Assembly (NCBI GenBank): GCA_030512295.1
Contig: JAULSR010000002.1
Location: 1,426,001 to 1,490,000, forward strand
Source: Bombardia bombarda
Lineage: Eukaryota > Ascomycota > Sordariomycetes > Sordariales > Lasiosphaeriaceae
DNA: 64,000 nt
Direction of reading: 5' to 3'
The notes under the pieces were generated by a model, which was given only the letters and a program-made list of their open reading frames with translations, searched no databases and had not been told where the DNA came from. Each line of letters starts with the position of its first letter. Position 1 is the first letter of the stretch. Of the stretch, positions 1 through 13,832 are shown one piece after another. Made by a program: the position numbers and the translations under genes.

Positions 1-756
1 GCGTTTTACATCAAGACGCACATGCCGAGCAGCGCGGCCATGCACGACGCCGAGGCGACGGCTAATTTGATAACGACGACGAGGCTGGCGGCGGCGGCAG
101 CGGTGGGATCGCTGCCTTCGTTGTCGGGCATTGATGCCATGCCGGGGATTGTTAACAGTCAGGGTATGCGGCTGTCGAGCATTGATAGTAATACTAGCGC
201 GAGGGTGCCGCCGTCGCTGTCGAGTTTGATGATACCGAGCCCAAATCATGGTCGCGAAACGCTCTCACCGTCGCCGTCGCCGTCGCCGCAGATCAGCGGG
301 ATCATGGTGGTGGAGGACAACCTGATCAATCAGCAGATCACTTGCCGCGGGCTCGAGGATTTGGGGTTTACCGTCGAGCCGGCGAACCACGGGGTCGAGT
401 GTCTGGAGAAGTTGTGGCGGACGGATCGGTACCTGCAGAGTGTTACTGAACCAGGTCAAGACAAGGACAAGGACAAGGACAAGCCCCTGTTCCCGCTTTC
501 GGTCATCTTGATGGACATTGAGATGCCGATCCAGGACGGGCTGACGTGCACGCGCAACATCCGGGAGCTGGAGAGGCAGGGCAAGATTGTGGGAGGACGG
601 ATTCCCATCATTGCGGTTAGTGCGAATGCGCGCATGGAGCAGATTATGGAGGCCAAGGAGGCTGGGTGCGATGATGTGCTGGTTAAGCCGTATCGGATGC
701 CGGAGCTGTTGGAGAAGATGAGGATCGCGATAGGGAGCGTGAAGGCGGGGGTATAG
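1..756 (+). CDS. Hybrid histidine kinase, C-terminal part with receiver domain (partial at left edge)
   Basis: The frame is open from the first base and stops at 754-756, so the 5' part of the gene lies outside the window. The first residues, AFYIKTH, look like the end of a histidine-kinase ATPase domain. A low-complexity linker rich in Ala, Ser and Pro follows, then a receiver domain from about base 298. The receiver shows the acidic pair in VVEDNLINQQ, the phospho-acceptor Asp in ILMDIEMPIQDG, the switch Ser in IIAVSANAR and the conserved Lys in VKPY. Such proteins take phosphate from an upstream His and pass it to the Ypd1 phosphorelay. A KDKDKDK insert sits inside the receiver between helix 1 and the phospho-Asp strand. 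The sensor part, and so the kinase group, cannot be told from here. Confidence 0.88.
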   Translation, partial: AFYIKTHMPSSAAMHDAEATANLITTTRLAAAAAVGSLPSLSGIDAMPGIVNSQGMRLSSIDSNTSARVPPSLSSLMIPSPNHGRETLSPSPSPSPQISGIMVVEDNLINQQITCRGLEDLGFTVEPANHGVECLEKLWRTDRYLQSVTEPGQDKDKDKDKPLFPLSVILMDIEMPIQDGLTCTRNIRELERQGKIVGGRIPIIAVSANARMEQIMEAKEAGCDDVLVKPYRMPELLEKMRIAIGSVKAGV

Positions 757-2326
757 TGTGGGAGGTGGTGGGTAAGGTATGGGTTATGGGTGAATGCGTT
801 TGCTCTCTGTGTTGTCGGATTGGGGTGTTATAAAACGCAAATAGTACAGTACATGATATGCATAGCTTGATGACTTTATTATAGATAGGATGTTGATAGA
901 AGAAAGTGGAGAGGGAGGGAGGGAAAGAAGGAAAGGGATTTTTTTTTGGAGGAGAGTGGGGAGGAAGGACATAAGTGTTTGTGTGGGTTTGGGTTTTTAT
1001 AAGCCAGAGACGATCCCTGTGGCTTCTCTTTTCATTGTTTTTGTTCTTTTTTTTTTCTTTTTTTGCTCTTTTTTGGTTTTCAAGCACAGTGGTTGCATGG
1101 TTTTGGTGGAGCGCATCTTGGCGTTGCATTTGTGCATGTGTGCGTGTTGCGTGTGTCGGGGGGGTCGTTGTCGTTTGTCTGGGCATTGCATTCATTGCTT
1201 GTTGGTTTTTGTTCTGGGCGGCGTTTGCATTTTTTTTCCTAGACGAGAGTCATCTACTTTCTAGATTTAAAACAAACTAAAGAAAGACGGGAAAGGGTAG
1301 GTAGCAGTACAGTACAGTACAGTACGGTACAGTACGGTACGTCAGTATGAGAAATATATAAAATGTGTTAATGTGATCTTTTTTCTTCATCGCGGTCAGT
1401 TGGTCAAGCAACGCATTATGTTATGATTGTTTTATTATAGTGGAATGCTTCAGGTTTGTTCAGAGGTTCTGGCCCGGTCTGTTCTACACGGAGATAATTG
1501 TCCGGAACAGCTGTGAGAATCGCGTGTTGAATCCAAATGCAGAAGGACGCCCTTGAAAGAAATCGAACGATGTGTAAACCTTTTCCCCTTGTTCTTCTTC
1601 AAGCTTTTTTTGGGTTGCATTAAGGCCTGAGGGGCCCGCCCAGACGCATATATCCATGCACACATGGTGTGATCGATACTGTTGCTATCAGTCAGCCCAG
1701 TTGGGCTGGAATTCTTATCGGCGCTCGACTGGGAGTCCTCGGGCTCTTCCAACCATTAAGCCCTATCTCCAGACAAACTGTTTTCAGCCGTCGTCTCCGT
1801 GTTCAGTTGATATGTCTGGAGCGCCGCTGCGGGTTTATGAGTTTATTCCCGTCAAAAGGTGAAAAGGCGCTCCATGTCAAGCCCGACCGGCCGGTGGCTC
1901 TCTCTCTCTCTCTCTCTATTTTTTTAGGTTTTAGGTTTCCTTGGTTGAGGTTGGTCGACACAATCACCGGCCAATGCGTGGGTGGTAGCAAACCCCCAAG
2001 ACCGATTGTGCCACCGGACCGGACATTGGAGTGCAGGAAGAAGGCCATGGGTGAAGATGCATAATCGCCGAACAAGACTTGTATATATATGTGTGTGGTT
2101 GTGAATTGACATTCGATTAAGAGTCATGTTTATTCAATGATCTTTATATCCCAAGATATCATTCTACATCAAGCCCTTATCTTCCCACATCAAACTCGGC
2201 TCCATCTACCAAACAATATTGTATTGGTGTTATCACCAGGCACGAAAGCCTTTCAGAGATAACATCAAAAACAGCAAAAGAGAGGCAAAGGGGGTTAAAA
2301 GGAGAAGCCAAACGATACACAGCAAC
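757..2326. other. Intergenic region after the kinase gene
   Basis: No convincing gene was found. It holds T-rich stretches near 930-1080 and 1225, an AGTAC pentamer tract at about 1305-1340 and a short TC tract near 1900-1918. The last 200 bases should carry the promoter and leader of the Dabb gene that starts at 2327. Confidence 0.5.
1305..1341. repeat. AGTAC pentanucleotide microsatellite
   Basis: About seven tandem copies of a five-base unit (AGTAC with CGGTAC variants) lie in non-coding DNA downstream of the kinase gene. They would slip easily and may be polymorphic. Confidence 0.8.
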
Positions 2327-2723
2327 ATGGCAATTTCAGAGACGACACAAGACTCCCACATCCACCGCTCCACCCTATTCAAGGTCCCGGACCCCGAGAA
2401 CCAAAAGAAGCTGGTGGACCTATACCGAAACCTAGAGAGGGAGAACTCCAAGGATGGGAAGCCGTACATTATCAAGTACGTAATGGAGTCTACCTCTATT
2501 TATCCACTGACTGACCCCTTTTCTTCATTCGCCCCACAGAGTCAACGCAGGCCTAGCCAAGGATGACCCCCGGTCAAAGGGATACACGGTGGTGACGCAT
2601 TGCGAATTCGCCAGCCTCGACGACATGAAGTACTATGACCAGGAGTGCCCTGCGCATCTCGCCATCAAGAAGGCAGCTCCTGGGCTGGGTCTCACGGAGC
2701 CGCCGCTTGCTGTTTATTTCTGA
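2327..2723 (+). CDS. Stress-responsive alpha/beta-barrel (Dabb) domain protein
   Basis: Two exons, 2327-2475 and 2540-2723, are joined across a 64-base intron (GTACGT donor, CCACAG acceptor) and give 110 residues. The start is the ATG in AACATGGC; upstream in-frame codons look like leader. The product fits the small dimeric Dabb fold: an N-terminal strand HRSTLFKVPD, a helix PENQKKLVDLYRNLE, a strand GYTVVTHCEFASLDD and a helix with the YYDQECPAHLAIKKAA signature. Dabb proteins in fungi are stand-alone small proteins of mostly unknown role, and some relatives act in polyketide or aromatic metabolism. No secretion signal is seen. The neighbours, a histidine kinase and an SRPBCC protein, do not show a pathway. 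Confidence 0.82.
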
Positions 2724-2911
2724 GCATGGTTGACTGGTGATTGTGGGGAGGGGTTTTGAAGTGGAGGCTGTTTTTCACTAGAGACGAGATGTAATGAAAC
2801 GAGAATGTATGTCTGTTGTGCTTGATAGCGACGTGGAACTTTGTCGTATTCCATACATATCAAACACTCTTACACACCACAATCGGGTACCGTACCCGGC
2901 TATTATCATGG

Positions 2912-3813
2912 TCAAACCCGTGCCTGGTCCCTCCTCTCCACCTCCTCCGCCCTTCCCTTCAGATCCGCCGTCCACACGCCAAACCCATTCTCGAGCTGCG
3001 CGCCCACCGTCGCCCGCACCACGGGCGCCAGCACCCCGTAAAACGTCTCCCAGCACGCGTACACCGTCTCCGACTCGCCCGGCGCGCCAAACGGCGCGTC
3101 CACCTGCGCAAACTCCTGCACGCGCTCCGAGCGCAGCAGGAACGACGGCAGCAGGTACGTCGGCCGCGTCTTCCACGCTACTCTGTACCCGACGCGGCGC
3201 CGGTGGCGCGTCGTCTTGGCGGCGGCGGCGGCGGTGAGGGCGAGGGCGGCCGCTGTTGATGTTGTTTCTGGAGAAGATGAGGAGGTATGGGAGGAGGAAG
3301 GAGGGGTGGTGTCTTGGACTACCTCGTCGATGGGCTCGAGGACGGTGATTTCTAGGGCTGTCGCCCGGCCACTAGTAGGACTAGAACTACTAGTGGTGGT
3401 GTCCTCCTGGGGGTTGTTCATGTGCACGTCAAAGGTGAATTTAGTGCCCAGCTTGAGGTAGTCGGGCCCATTGTCCGGGAGGATGGTGATCTCACCCCCC
3501 TGGATGCTGCTCGCTTCTTGGTGGGAGATGAGGATCGGGAGCGCGGTTGGGAGTTGATGTCGCATTTTTTGCAGAAGCGGTTCCATGATGGGTCTGTACG
3601 TACATCAGTCAGCCTTTCAATTCATATGGCTGCTATGATTATTCTTACAGTCGGCGGCCTTGAGCACAATGTCCAGACAGGTCCGCGGCGTTGCAGCAAT
3701 GTGCGCCGAGCACGCCACGCTAAAGGTCCCCCCGACCCGTGTGTGGGGGTGGGGATGGGCGACAGCGACAAGGTCGCCGCCGTGTTGGGCGGGATTGGTG
3801 GTGGTGGGGACAT
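2912..3813 (-). CDS. SRPBCC (START/polyketide cyclase-like) domain protein, frame interrupted
   Basis: Three stretches in different frames read together as one SRPBCC-type lipid/ligand-binding fold. The first, ending at 3649, is FSVACSAHIAATPRTCLDIV. A clean 55-base intron (3594-3648, GTAAGA to TACAG) joins it to YPSWNRFCKKCDINSQ, and LGTKFTFDVHMNNP then leads to the C-terminal part ending at 2912. Two joints are awkward. The best start, AAAATGTCC at 3811-3813, is one base out of frame with FSVAC; a C6 run (3728-3733 on the plus strand) lies between them. YPSWNRF and LGTKF are also in different frames; a 44-base intron (3452-3495, GTGAGA to CAAG) would restore the frame but is short and has a weak acceptor. 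An ATG at 3955 is open into FSVAC without a shift. The gene is either mis-sequenced, unusually spliced or decaying. Confidence 0.6.
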
Positions 3814-5014
3814 TTTTATTATTGGTTATTGTTCCATGGAAAGGAGAGAGAGAGAGAGAGAGAAAACTTGAGAAAAAGACGGCGATCCAATGATTGCGTT
3901 GCAAAACAAAAGAAAAGAGTTGAAGGGGACGGCGCGGTACTACTCTACTATTCATAGGTCATAGGTAGCTCCCTGCATCGGATGGAACACTGGTCCTTGA
4001 TTCCCCTCAAGATCATTAGTTCTACGAATTGAACGCAAAACGCGGACGCATGCATCCACCTCGTGGACCGTGGATTCTTCCCTTCATTCCAGGTGCAGAT
4101 ATGCAGTGAATGGATGCGGATTACCCCAAGACGTGCCCCGAGAGAGCACGTTTAAGCACCCCGCTGTGATCGGGCAGCATTCCACTGCAGGGAATAGTCT
4201 GGGGGTTACCTAAGGTAGCGCCTTCCATCTTCAAGCTCCGCAGCTTGCAGTTGCACTAACAGCGGATTGACACCTATCTCCCCAATTATCTTCATCGCAT
4301 TCCACCACACCTTCCTCTGTCATCCTTCGAATGAAAACAATCAAGGCTGTCACATAAGAAGGCATGTGTTCATATGGCACTATTAGATCCCAGCTACCTT
4401 GATCATTGCTATTGTGAAGCGGGCATTGAATGGAAACTCACTCAGCCACCCGCAAATATGCTGCAAAAGCAAGACATGTCTCAACGCCTCCTCCATTCTG
4501 CCCCTCCCCATGACAGCCCAGTGCAGCAACCCGTTGCTCCATTATCTCACCCCTGAGCGAATGTAAACAGACCACCAGATCATGGCCGTTTCTCGCCATC
4601 ATCATACTTGCATGCACACTACTTGCATGCACACTGCAGCATGACATGCCCACCAGCCTAACCTAATATAAAATGACATTCTGTACCTCCAACTAAACTA
4701 CCTACTACATAGTAACATTGCTTTGTTGCCAATCCTAACCTCAATGACACCCTAAAAGACAGGTAAGCCTTCCAACCTAGAAAGATGTCTCGCGCAAACC
4801 CGAAAAATCCGTACTGGTCTCCAGTTGGATCTTCAGAAACAATGACCGTCCTTCACTACAAACAAGAGTACATGCCGGACTAGAGACCAGGTATGAATGA
4901 CCAACATACTGAAGAAACACAACAAAGAAACCAAGTAAAATATGAAATCAAAACCTTCAGTCTTTCCACATAAAAACTACCTTGCGTTGTTGCTAGCAAT
5001 TTCCATTGTGCAAA
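3814..5014. other. Intergenic region between SRPBCC and WSC genes
   Basis: No gene was found. A GA dinucleotide tract lies at about 3842-3864 in the likely leader of the SRPBCC gene. A 15-base direct repeat (ACTTGCATGCACACT, second copy adjacent) lies at about 4607-4637. The right end should hold the 3' untranslated region of the WSC gene. Confidence 0.5.
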
Positions 5015-8000
5015 CTATCGCGCCCACCGAGCAAGCCAGGTAGGCGTAACGGTAGTAGCCTCAGGGAGCAAGGTAGTCTGATCAATCCTGAAAGAGCGCG
5101 TAACCACCGAGCAAACCTGTCCTGCAGGCGTGGTCGCGGGGAACGCAAACACATTGCTAGGCAAGTCAAGAGTGCAAGTAGGTGCAGGAGCCTGCAGCAT
5201 GTCAGTATTCAACCATACTATGATCGATTTCGTGTCAAAAGGGGCACTCACAGCAGTTGTTGTAGTAGCCGCCGCTGATCCGGTTTCGACAGCTGGATCG
5301 GCGCTATGATCTGTCTTGTGTCCCCATGGTCCGCCCCATTGCCAGCCCCATCCCGTTGACGTCTCCTCATCTGTGCAGGGCTCTGTTGTCGATGTTTCTG
5401 ACCCAGTGGTCGTGGTTGTCTCCGTCTCCGTCGCAGCGGTTGTTGGGTTGACAGTACCAGTATCCGTATCCGATGACCCAGTGGTCGTGGTTGTCTCCGT
5501 CTCCGTCGCAGTTGTCGTTGGGTAGACAGTGCCAGTATCCGTGTCAGATGAACAAGTGGTGGTAGTGGTCTCAGTCTCAGTGCCAGTGGTTGTTGGGTAG
5601 ACAGTGCCAGTTTCGGTCTCGGACATCTCAGTAGTGCTTGTCTCTGTGGTACTAGTCTCGGTCTCCGTTGTTGAGGTGGTATCTGTACCAGTGGTTGTAG
5701 GATAAACAGTGCCAGTATCGGTCTCTGACGTCTCTGTGGTGCTGGTCTCGGTCTCCGTTGTCGAGGTGGTATCTGTACCAGTGGTTGTAGGATAAACAGT
5801 GCCAGTATCGGTCTCTGACGTCTCTGTGGTGCTGGTCTCGGTCTCCGTTGTCGAGGTGGTATCTGTACCAGTGGTTGTAGGATAGATAGTGCCAGTATCG
5901 GTCTCAGACGTCTCAGTAGTGCTTGTCTCTATGGTACTAGTCTCGGTCCCCGTTGTCGAGGTGGTATCTGTACCAGTGGTTGTAGGATAGATAGTGCCTG
6001 TATCGGTCTCTGACGTCTCTATGGTACTAGTCTCTGTAGTGCTCGTCTCAGACTCGGTAGTGCTCGTCTCAGTCCCAGTGGTTGTAGGGTAGACCGTGCC
6101 AGTTTCGGTCTCGGACGTCTCTGTGGTGCTAGTCTCGGTCTCCGTTGTCAAGGTGGTATCTGTACCAGTGGTTGTAGGATAGATAGTGCCAGTATCGGTC
6201 TCTGACGTCTCAGTCGTGCTCGTCTCTGTAGTGCTCGTCTCTGTGGTGCTCGTCTCAGACTCGGTAGTGCTCGTCTCAGTCCCAGTGGTTGTAGGGTAGA
6301 CCGTGCCAGTTTCGGTCTCGGACGTCTCAGTAGTGCTTGTCTCTGTGGTGCTCGTCTCAGACTCGGTAGTGCTCGTCTCAGTCCCAGTGGTTGTAGGGTA
6401 GACCGTGCCAGTATCTGTTTCAGAGGTAGTAGTCGTCTCCGTTGCAGAGGTAGTTGTCTCTGTACCAGAAGTAGTGGTCGGCTCCGTGGTAGTAGGCTCC
6501 GTGGTAGTCGGCTCTGTGGTTGTGGGCTCTGTGGTTGTGGGCTCTGTGGTTGTGGGCTCTGTTGTTGTGGGTTCCGTGGTAGTAGGTTCCGTTGTGGTAG
6601 GTTCCGTGGTAGTAGGCTCCGTGGTAGTCGGCTCCGTGGTAGTAGGTTCCGTGGTAGTAGGCTCCGTGGTTGTGGGCTCTGTGGTTGTGGGCTCTGCGGT
6701 TGTGGGCTCTGTGGTTGTGGGCTCTGTGGTTGTGGGCTCCGTGGTAGTAGGCTCTGTGGTTGTGGGCTCTGTTGTTGTGGGCTCCGTAGTAGTAGGTTCC
6801 ATGGTGGTAGGCTCCGTGGTTGTGGGCTCTGTGGTTGTGGGCTCCGTAGTAGTAGGTTCCGTGGTGGTAGGCTCCGTGGTTGTGGGCTCTGTGGTTGTGG
6901 GCTCTGTTGTCGTGGGCTCTGTTGTCGTGGGCTCTGTTGTTGTGGGCTCTGTTGTCGTGGGCTCCGTTGTTGTGGGCTCCGTGGTAGTAGGCACCGTAGT
7001 AGTAGGTTCCGCTGACGTAGTGGGGTTTTCGCACTCATATACCGGATACTTTGCTTCGATTTGGTCTTCGAACTGCGAGTATGCGCCACCTTGGTTGATG
7101 GAGTAGACAACAGGGCTATTGGCTCCGCCACAGGCCTGAGTCGTCTTATCTACACAGGGAACTCTGCATGTTGCCATTCTATCGCGGCCGATATTAGGTA
7201 CAACGAAGGGGGCGCAGTAGCAATCACTATAGGTAGAGTGTGAGCATCATTTGCATCAAGTGATCGAGCATGGAGTTAGTTTGGGCTCAACTGACCGGCC
7301 ATTGACCATACCCATGAATGGCATGCTTGCAGCTGCACAGTTTGCCGCGCAGTTCTCAAGAGTTGCGGGGTGCAGATTTGTGATTGCGGTAGAGAGGGCG
7401 CCGAGGATCACGCCGATCAAGGCACTTGCGATATCTGTCAAGGGATTAGTGCCGTAGCAGCCATACAGGTAGTATATGGTCCCTGCTTGGGTCGTGACAA
7501 CTGCTGGGTGATCAAGCCCTGTTCCAGGGTTAATTGGGTCGAGGGCGGCGGCAGTATTGGTTCCCAATGTAAGTATCTTGGGAGGACCTTGAAGCGATAG
7601 CGGAATGTCATAGCAGGTAAACCTTTTAGTAATAGTGTCATAGTAACCGGGAATCTGTGGCGTGTAGCAGCCCATCAGCTCCGGGTTGATATAGACAGGA
7701 AAGTAGTTGCTTTGTCCGCAGCATCTTCCTGTCTCCAGGTCGCAGGCGCCCTCCACTCTATATACAAGATTAGCCCAAGCCATGCATTATTCGGCAAGGT
7801 ACTCACCCAGTAACACAAGACGAAGAACAGTCCCCAGGGGTGTCGAGGGTAGCTGGGTCGGCCCGGTAAGACTCATGTCCGAACGCCTGGCCACACTCGC
7901 ATTGAACTTGGCCACTGCTCTAAGTTAGCCAGTAGGTTTGTGATTAGTCGGATTGGATATTATCTGACGCTGCTATTGATCTGGCGTAAACCAGAGGATA

Positions 8001-8633
8001 ACCCAGACCGGCACAGTATGCCAGACAGTTGTCCATGCCTAGCCGCGGCTGGGAAGCTCTGGGGTCTTGGGTGGGGAAGTCTGGCTGGTAGTAGCAGCCA
8101 AGGTGCTGGTAACTTGTGGCCAGACCAACATTCTGGTCCACGATGGGCACAACACTTGGGTCGGCAAATGTAGGATCGAGCCAGATGCCGGCATCTTGAA
8201 AGCCACCGCATGTCAGGGTCGCGTCGCCATGGCACTGCTCATTGCATGTGGCACCAGTAGTCACCAAGACTGGCGGAATCTGGCTACCACAACGGCAGTT
8301 GTTATTGGCAAGAGACGAGAACTTGTAGCCGTAACCTCTGCAAACACGGGCACAGTTGAGAGGTGTGGTGGTATCGTCGTAGTCAGAGCCAGGGTTGTAT
8401 TTGGGAAAGGACCTGGAGGGATCGCCGTTTGGCTCGTAGACGGCGGGTGAAAACCTGAAGTAGGGTTCACCTGTTGGCTCGAAGCCCTTGTAGCAGCCGA
8501 GGAAGACGAAGTTGTCCGAAGTACACTTGGCGAGCTCGCCCTCGACGGTACTGAGGTAACCCTGACCGTTGACGAGAGTCAACAAGCTGGCTACTGCCAC
8601 GACAGCTTGACCAGTCCGCGACGGCCAGCCCAT
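5015..8633 (-). CDS. Secreted WSC-domain protein with long Thr/Glu/Pro repeat stalk
   Basis: Five exons give 1128 residues: 8633-7969, 7914-7807, 7757-7296, 7226-5252 and 5191-5015. The start MGWPSRTGQAVVAVASLL is a typical signal peptide. At least three Cys-rich WSC-type modules follow: FVFLGCYKGFEP to CGGFQDAG, HLGCYYQPDF to QCECGQAFGHESY, and YLYGCYGTNPL to GMVNGRDCYC and TQACGGANSP. The last two complete their cysteine patterns only after splicing, which supports the introns. WSC domains bind wall glycans. The rest is a Thr-rich stalk: about 35 TEPTT units, then longer units containing TDTGTVYPTTTGT, likely O-mannosylated. The last intron is a multiple of three and could be retained. No transmembrane segment or clear GPI signal is seen at the C-terminus, so the protein may be shed into the wall or medium. 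Confidence 0.85.
5390..6471. repeat. Longer coding repeat block (TDTGTVYPTTTGT units)
   Basis: A second, more diverged repeat family lies in the same exon. Its units are roughly 75-120 bases, each with a core like TDTGTVYPTTTGT followed by Ser/Thr/Glu filler. Several neighbouring units around 5690-5880 are nearly identical, showing recent duplication. Confidence 0.85.
6472..7020. repeat. 15-base coding minisatellite (TEPTT units)
   Basis: About 35 tandem copies of a 15-base unit encode TEPTT on the minus strand. Wobble bases vary between units (GGCTCC, GGCTCT and GGTTCC forms on the plus strand) while the amino acids barely change; single units carry AEP, VP or MEP. This suggests expansion under selection for the protein sequence. 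Confidence 0.93.
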
Positions 8634-9800
8634 CTCGACAATAGCTCTCAGGTGTGGTCCTTGTAAAGAGAGGCGGAGCAAAACTTGACAAGTCTGCAAT
8701 GGCGGTTTGGGAAGAAAAGAAAAAGGGGCGACAGCCGGCCACTAACGACACAGATGCTTTTCTTTCCTCTTCAGAAACGAGTGACTGGGAGAATGAACGA
8801 CAATTAAAGAGTGAAAACCAATTGAGCTGTCAAGCAGCGATGAGCCGGTCGAGTATTTGAAGAGCACTCCCTGACCAGCCCGACAACGCGATCAAAACAA
8901 AACAGAGTCGCGCCCTGCCGTTGCTGGCCCGGAAAAAGACATACTTGAGTCAAGGACTGGAATGCTCATGTCAACCAGTAAATAGGAGGTGCGATAAAAG
9001 CCCAAGACACGTCAAATTGCCGCCTGTAACGGACATTCCTGTCACGACCTCGGTCTCACTAGAGACGGACGCGTCAGGCGCGTTGAGAGGCTGAACCGCA
9101 GTCCTGGAGGCGGCGCCAGCAACGCATCGTTCTCGGTGGGTATCGTCCAGGGATGTCCGTTAATCAAGGATAGAGAGAGCACGCGCGATCAAACGAAAGG
9201 AAGCCAGTTTTTGGAATGCCATGGGAGTGTCTGGCCCCGGAATGCCGACGGCCATGATGCGCTACCAACTTCTGGAGACATTCCGTAACAGCGATTGCGG
9301 GTGCAGATTAAAACACGGACACGGCAATGGCGATGATGTAACTTGCGCCTTCTAATAATTATGAAGTGCAGATGCAGCGATGAGCAAGAGATGCTTTACG
9401 CAGCCGTATAATCTGTCTCATCTTCTCCACAGAGCCCGATTGCGATGGAAGCTTGAGAAGATGCAAGAGGAGGAAAGAGCACGGAGGGATGATGTGGGAC
9501 GATGAGGGATGAGAAGGGATGGGCACGGGCCCCAGGACGATCCATCTCACCAAGAGGAATCGAGACGGAACGTTCCTTCTATTTCTGAAGAAACCGATGT
9601 CTTTCTTGCAGTTGCCTAGGAAGCGACGATCTTGCAAGTTTGCGCTGAATCAAGCATCGTCCATGCCTTGAAATTCTATTTCTTGCACACCCCAACTACA
9701 ATTACCCAATTGTCCATTCCCCGGTCCCAACCTATCTATCGTACACAAGACATTACACATGATCTAATTACACACATGGCTATTACAAGTATACCACTGG
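8634..9800. other. Intergenic region upstream of the WSC gene
   Basis: No gene was found. The first few hundred bases should hold the WSC promoter. The right end before 9801 is the probable 3' untranslated region of the cupredoxin gene. Confidence 0.5.
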
Positions 9801-11598
<1,798 letters not shown>

Positions 11599-13832
11599 TT
11601 CTGGATATCTTGATATTCAAAGAGTCAGAGGACCGAGTGACGGGCAGCTCGGTCACTGGCAGATGGGTAATAATATCCAATCCGAGAAACTCATATCGAC
11701 CGTGTTCTTTCTCCTGACTACTTGCCTTGAGAAAAGAAGAAATTAGTGCCACGACCTAAGCTTGAGCTTCTCAGCGGCGCGTGCTCGAGGGGGGGTTAAA
11801 TATTATGAGCGAGCTGATCATCGCGTTGGCTGCACAACTGAGGCTGAGTGCAGAGAGATGGGATGAAAGGCGTCGCTCATTGACCGTGACATGCACTCCC
11901 CTCTTTCCCCTTCGGTATGTCGCCATGTTTCGAATACACACACACACATGAGCCAGGTACTGCTCATGGGCGGCTGTGAACCCCACCATCGGGATCAAAA
12001 AGTCATCGTCACTTGTCGGGAAGTTCTTGGCCTGGGCATCAACAGTGATGGCAACGCTCTATTTAGACGTGTGGGGGCTGAGACCAACGCAGAGAGAGAC
12101 ATTATGAGGTGGCTGCCACACCTCCAATCATATTGACTACATGTACCCACCACTTACCGAGGAACCGATATGGAAATTAACGAAGAGGTAGCAAAGTTAT
12201 ATTTATTTTACACAGCAAAATGAACTTTCTTAGTGCTTGTTTCATCATTCTTTTGGTAACAAGTTCAAGCTCATAAATACCAGAACTATTGTCTCTCCTC
12301 TCTAGGTCTGATATAACAGGTAAGGTTCCTACCTAGGTAAGTGGTAGGCGAGGACCTGAAGGTCTTCCTCCAATGAGACACCCCTGACCCCACGATTCCT
12401 CCTCACCCTCTTTTGTGGTAGGTGCTGTACCTACTTTTGGTCAGCAGTTACACAGCCACGAGAGAAGTTATTAATAAACAATACTACACCTCGTGCAGAG
12501 CTCTCCAAAAAGGCGGCATCAACTCTGCACTTTGTTACCTAGCGTCTTGCCAACGGCTGCACTAAGCAGGCTGTGGGATGCAGTGTAGATCGTTATTCAG
12601 CATTAGTACTATATTGAAGCCCAACTACTGGTCAAATATCATGAATGCCATATATTTGCGAAAATGGAGGGCGGGCGGAGATCTATAGGTGTTTTTCAAC
12701 TTGCAAATACCAATTTCAGTCAATAACTATCAATGGGTAGACCGGGGCCACAATCACATCGATGACTATTTGAATGTGAACCACAAGTGATGCCCATTAT
12801 CCGGCCGCAAAGGGCCGCAAAGACATCTAACATTGTTGCACAGTCAGAGATTTGTGCTAAAACCAACGATTCTCATGCCACAAAACCTCCGAAAATGGGA
12901 GCATAACCTGCCGTTTTGTGTTGACTCCGGCATCTCAAACCAACAGTTGGAAGGTTCCAAGTCAAGAATCGTCTTGATTCCGAAATTAATAGGGGTTGAG
13001 GGGTGAATATGGCCGAGAGATTTGTTTACATTTAATAATTAGAGATCAAAACAAGCAAACAAAAGACATAAAAAAATCAAAGTAAAACTAAGTGAATGTA
13101 AATGGTAGGTATCATCACACATCAGCTCACTCGTTAACTACTCACCTGTTCATCTACTCAACCGCACTCACGCCTTCACTCTCCTAAGTACTCGCCTACT
13201 CATCTACTCACTCATCTACTCACCATTTGCCTCATCATTCACATTTCAACGCCCATTTACCCCATGCCTAGAGAGATCCATACTACATATCCCATCTACT
13301 CTAGTTAACTAAATACACGTCTATACCTACTCACCTAACCCAGCTACCCAAACCCTTGAACTCTTTATTTACTCACTCACACAATACATTAATACCAACG
13401 ACATCACATCACCAACTCAGCAACACAACACAACATAACACAACACACAGAACTGCACAGGACAGAGCAGAGCAGAAGCTAAAGCTACCATAATCACAGC
13501 GAGAAAACAAAAGACACTTAATACCTTAACGACAAATAGTATATCGACAACAGCCACAATGCCAACCAACCAACCCGCCAAGTCCATCCATCCGTCCATA
13601 TAAGATGCAATGATAATAAGATAATAACAAGACCAACAAATGGGACAGACAGCCGCAGCAGCAGTAGCATCAGCAGCAGCTATAACCTAGGTAGATAGGA
13701 ACCCAAAAACACAAACATTCAACAACACCACCACCCTACCTATAATAACCCCCCTTTAATTCTCAATAATCGGCTCAAATCCTCTCCCATATGCCGGTCT
13801 GTCTATTGCCGCAAGCGCCCGTCCAACGTCAC
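11599..13832. other. Long intergenic region, AT-richer than its surroundings
   Basis: No convincing gene was found. It holds the promoter of the cupredoxin gene, a TACCTAGGTA palindrome at 12330 and an AACCTAGGTA copy at 13684. A stretch of imperfect ACTCA-CCTACTCATCTACTCA repeats lies at about 13130-13260. The right end is the probable 3' untranslated region of the TBC gene. Confidence 0.5.

Noticed and set aside
6148..7131. Long frames in the other five readings of the Thr-rich repeat (Pro/Gln/Ser, Val/Gly/Ser and His/Asn types)
   Set aside because: Tandem 15-base repeats without stops are open in several frames; only the TEPTT frame joins to the WSC modules.
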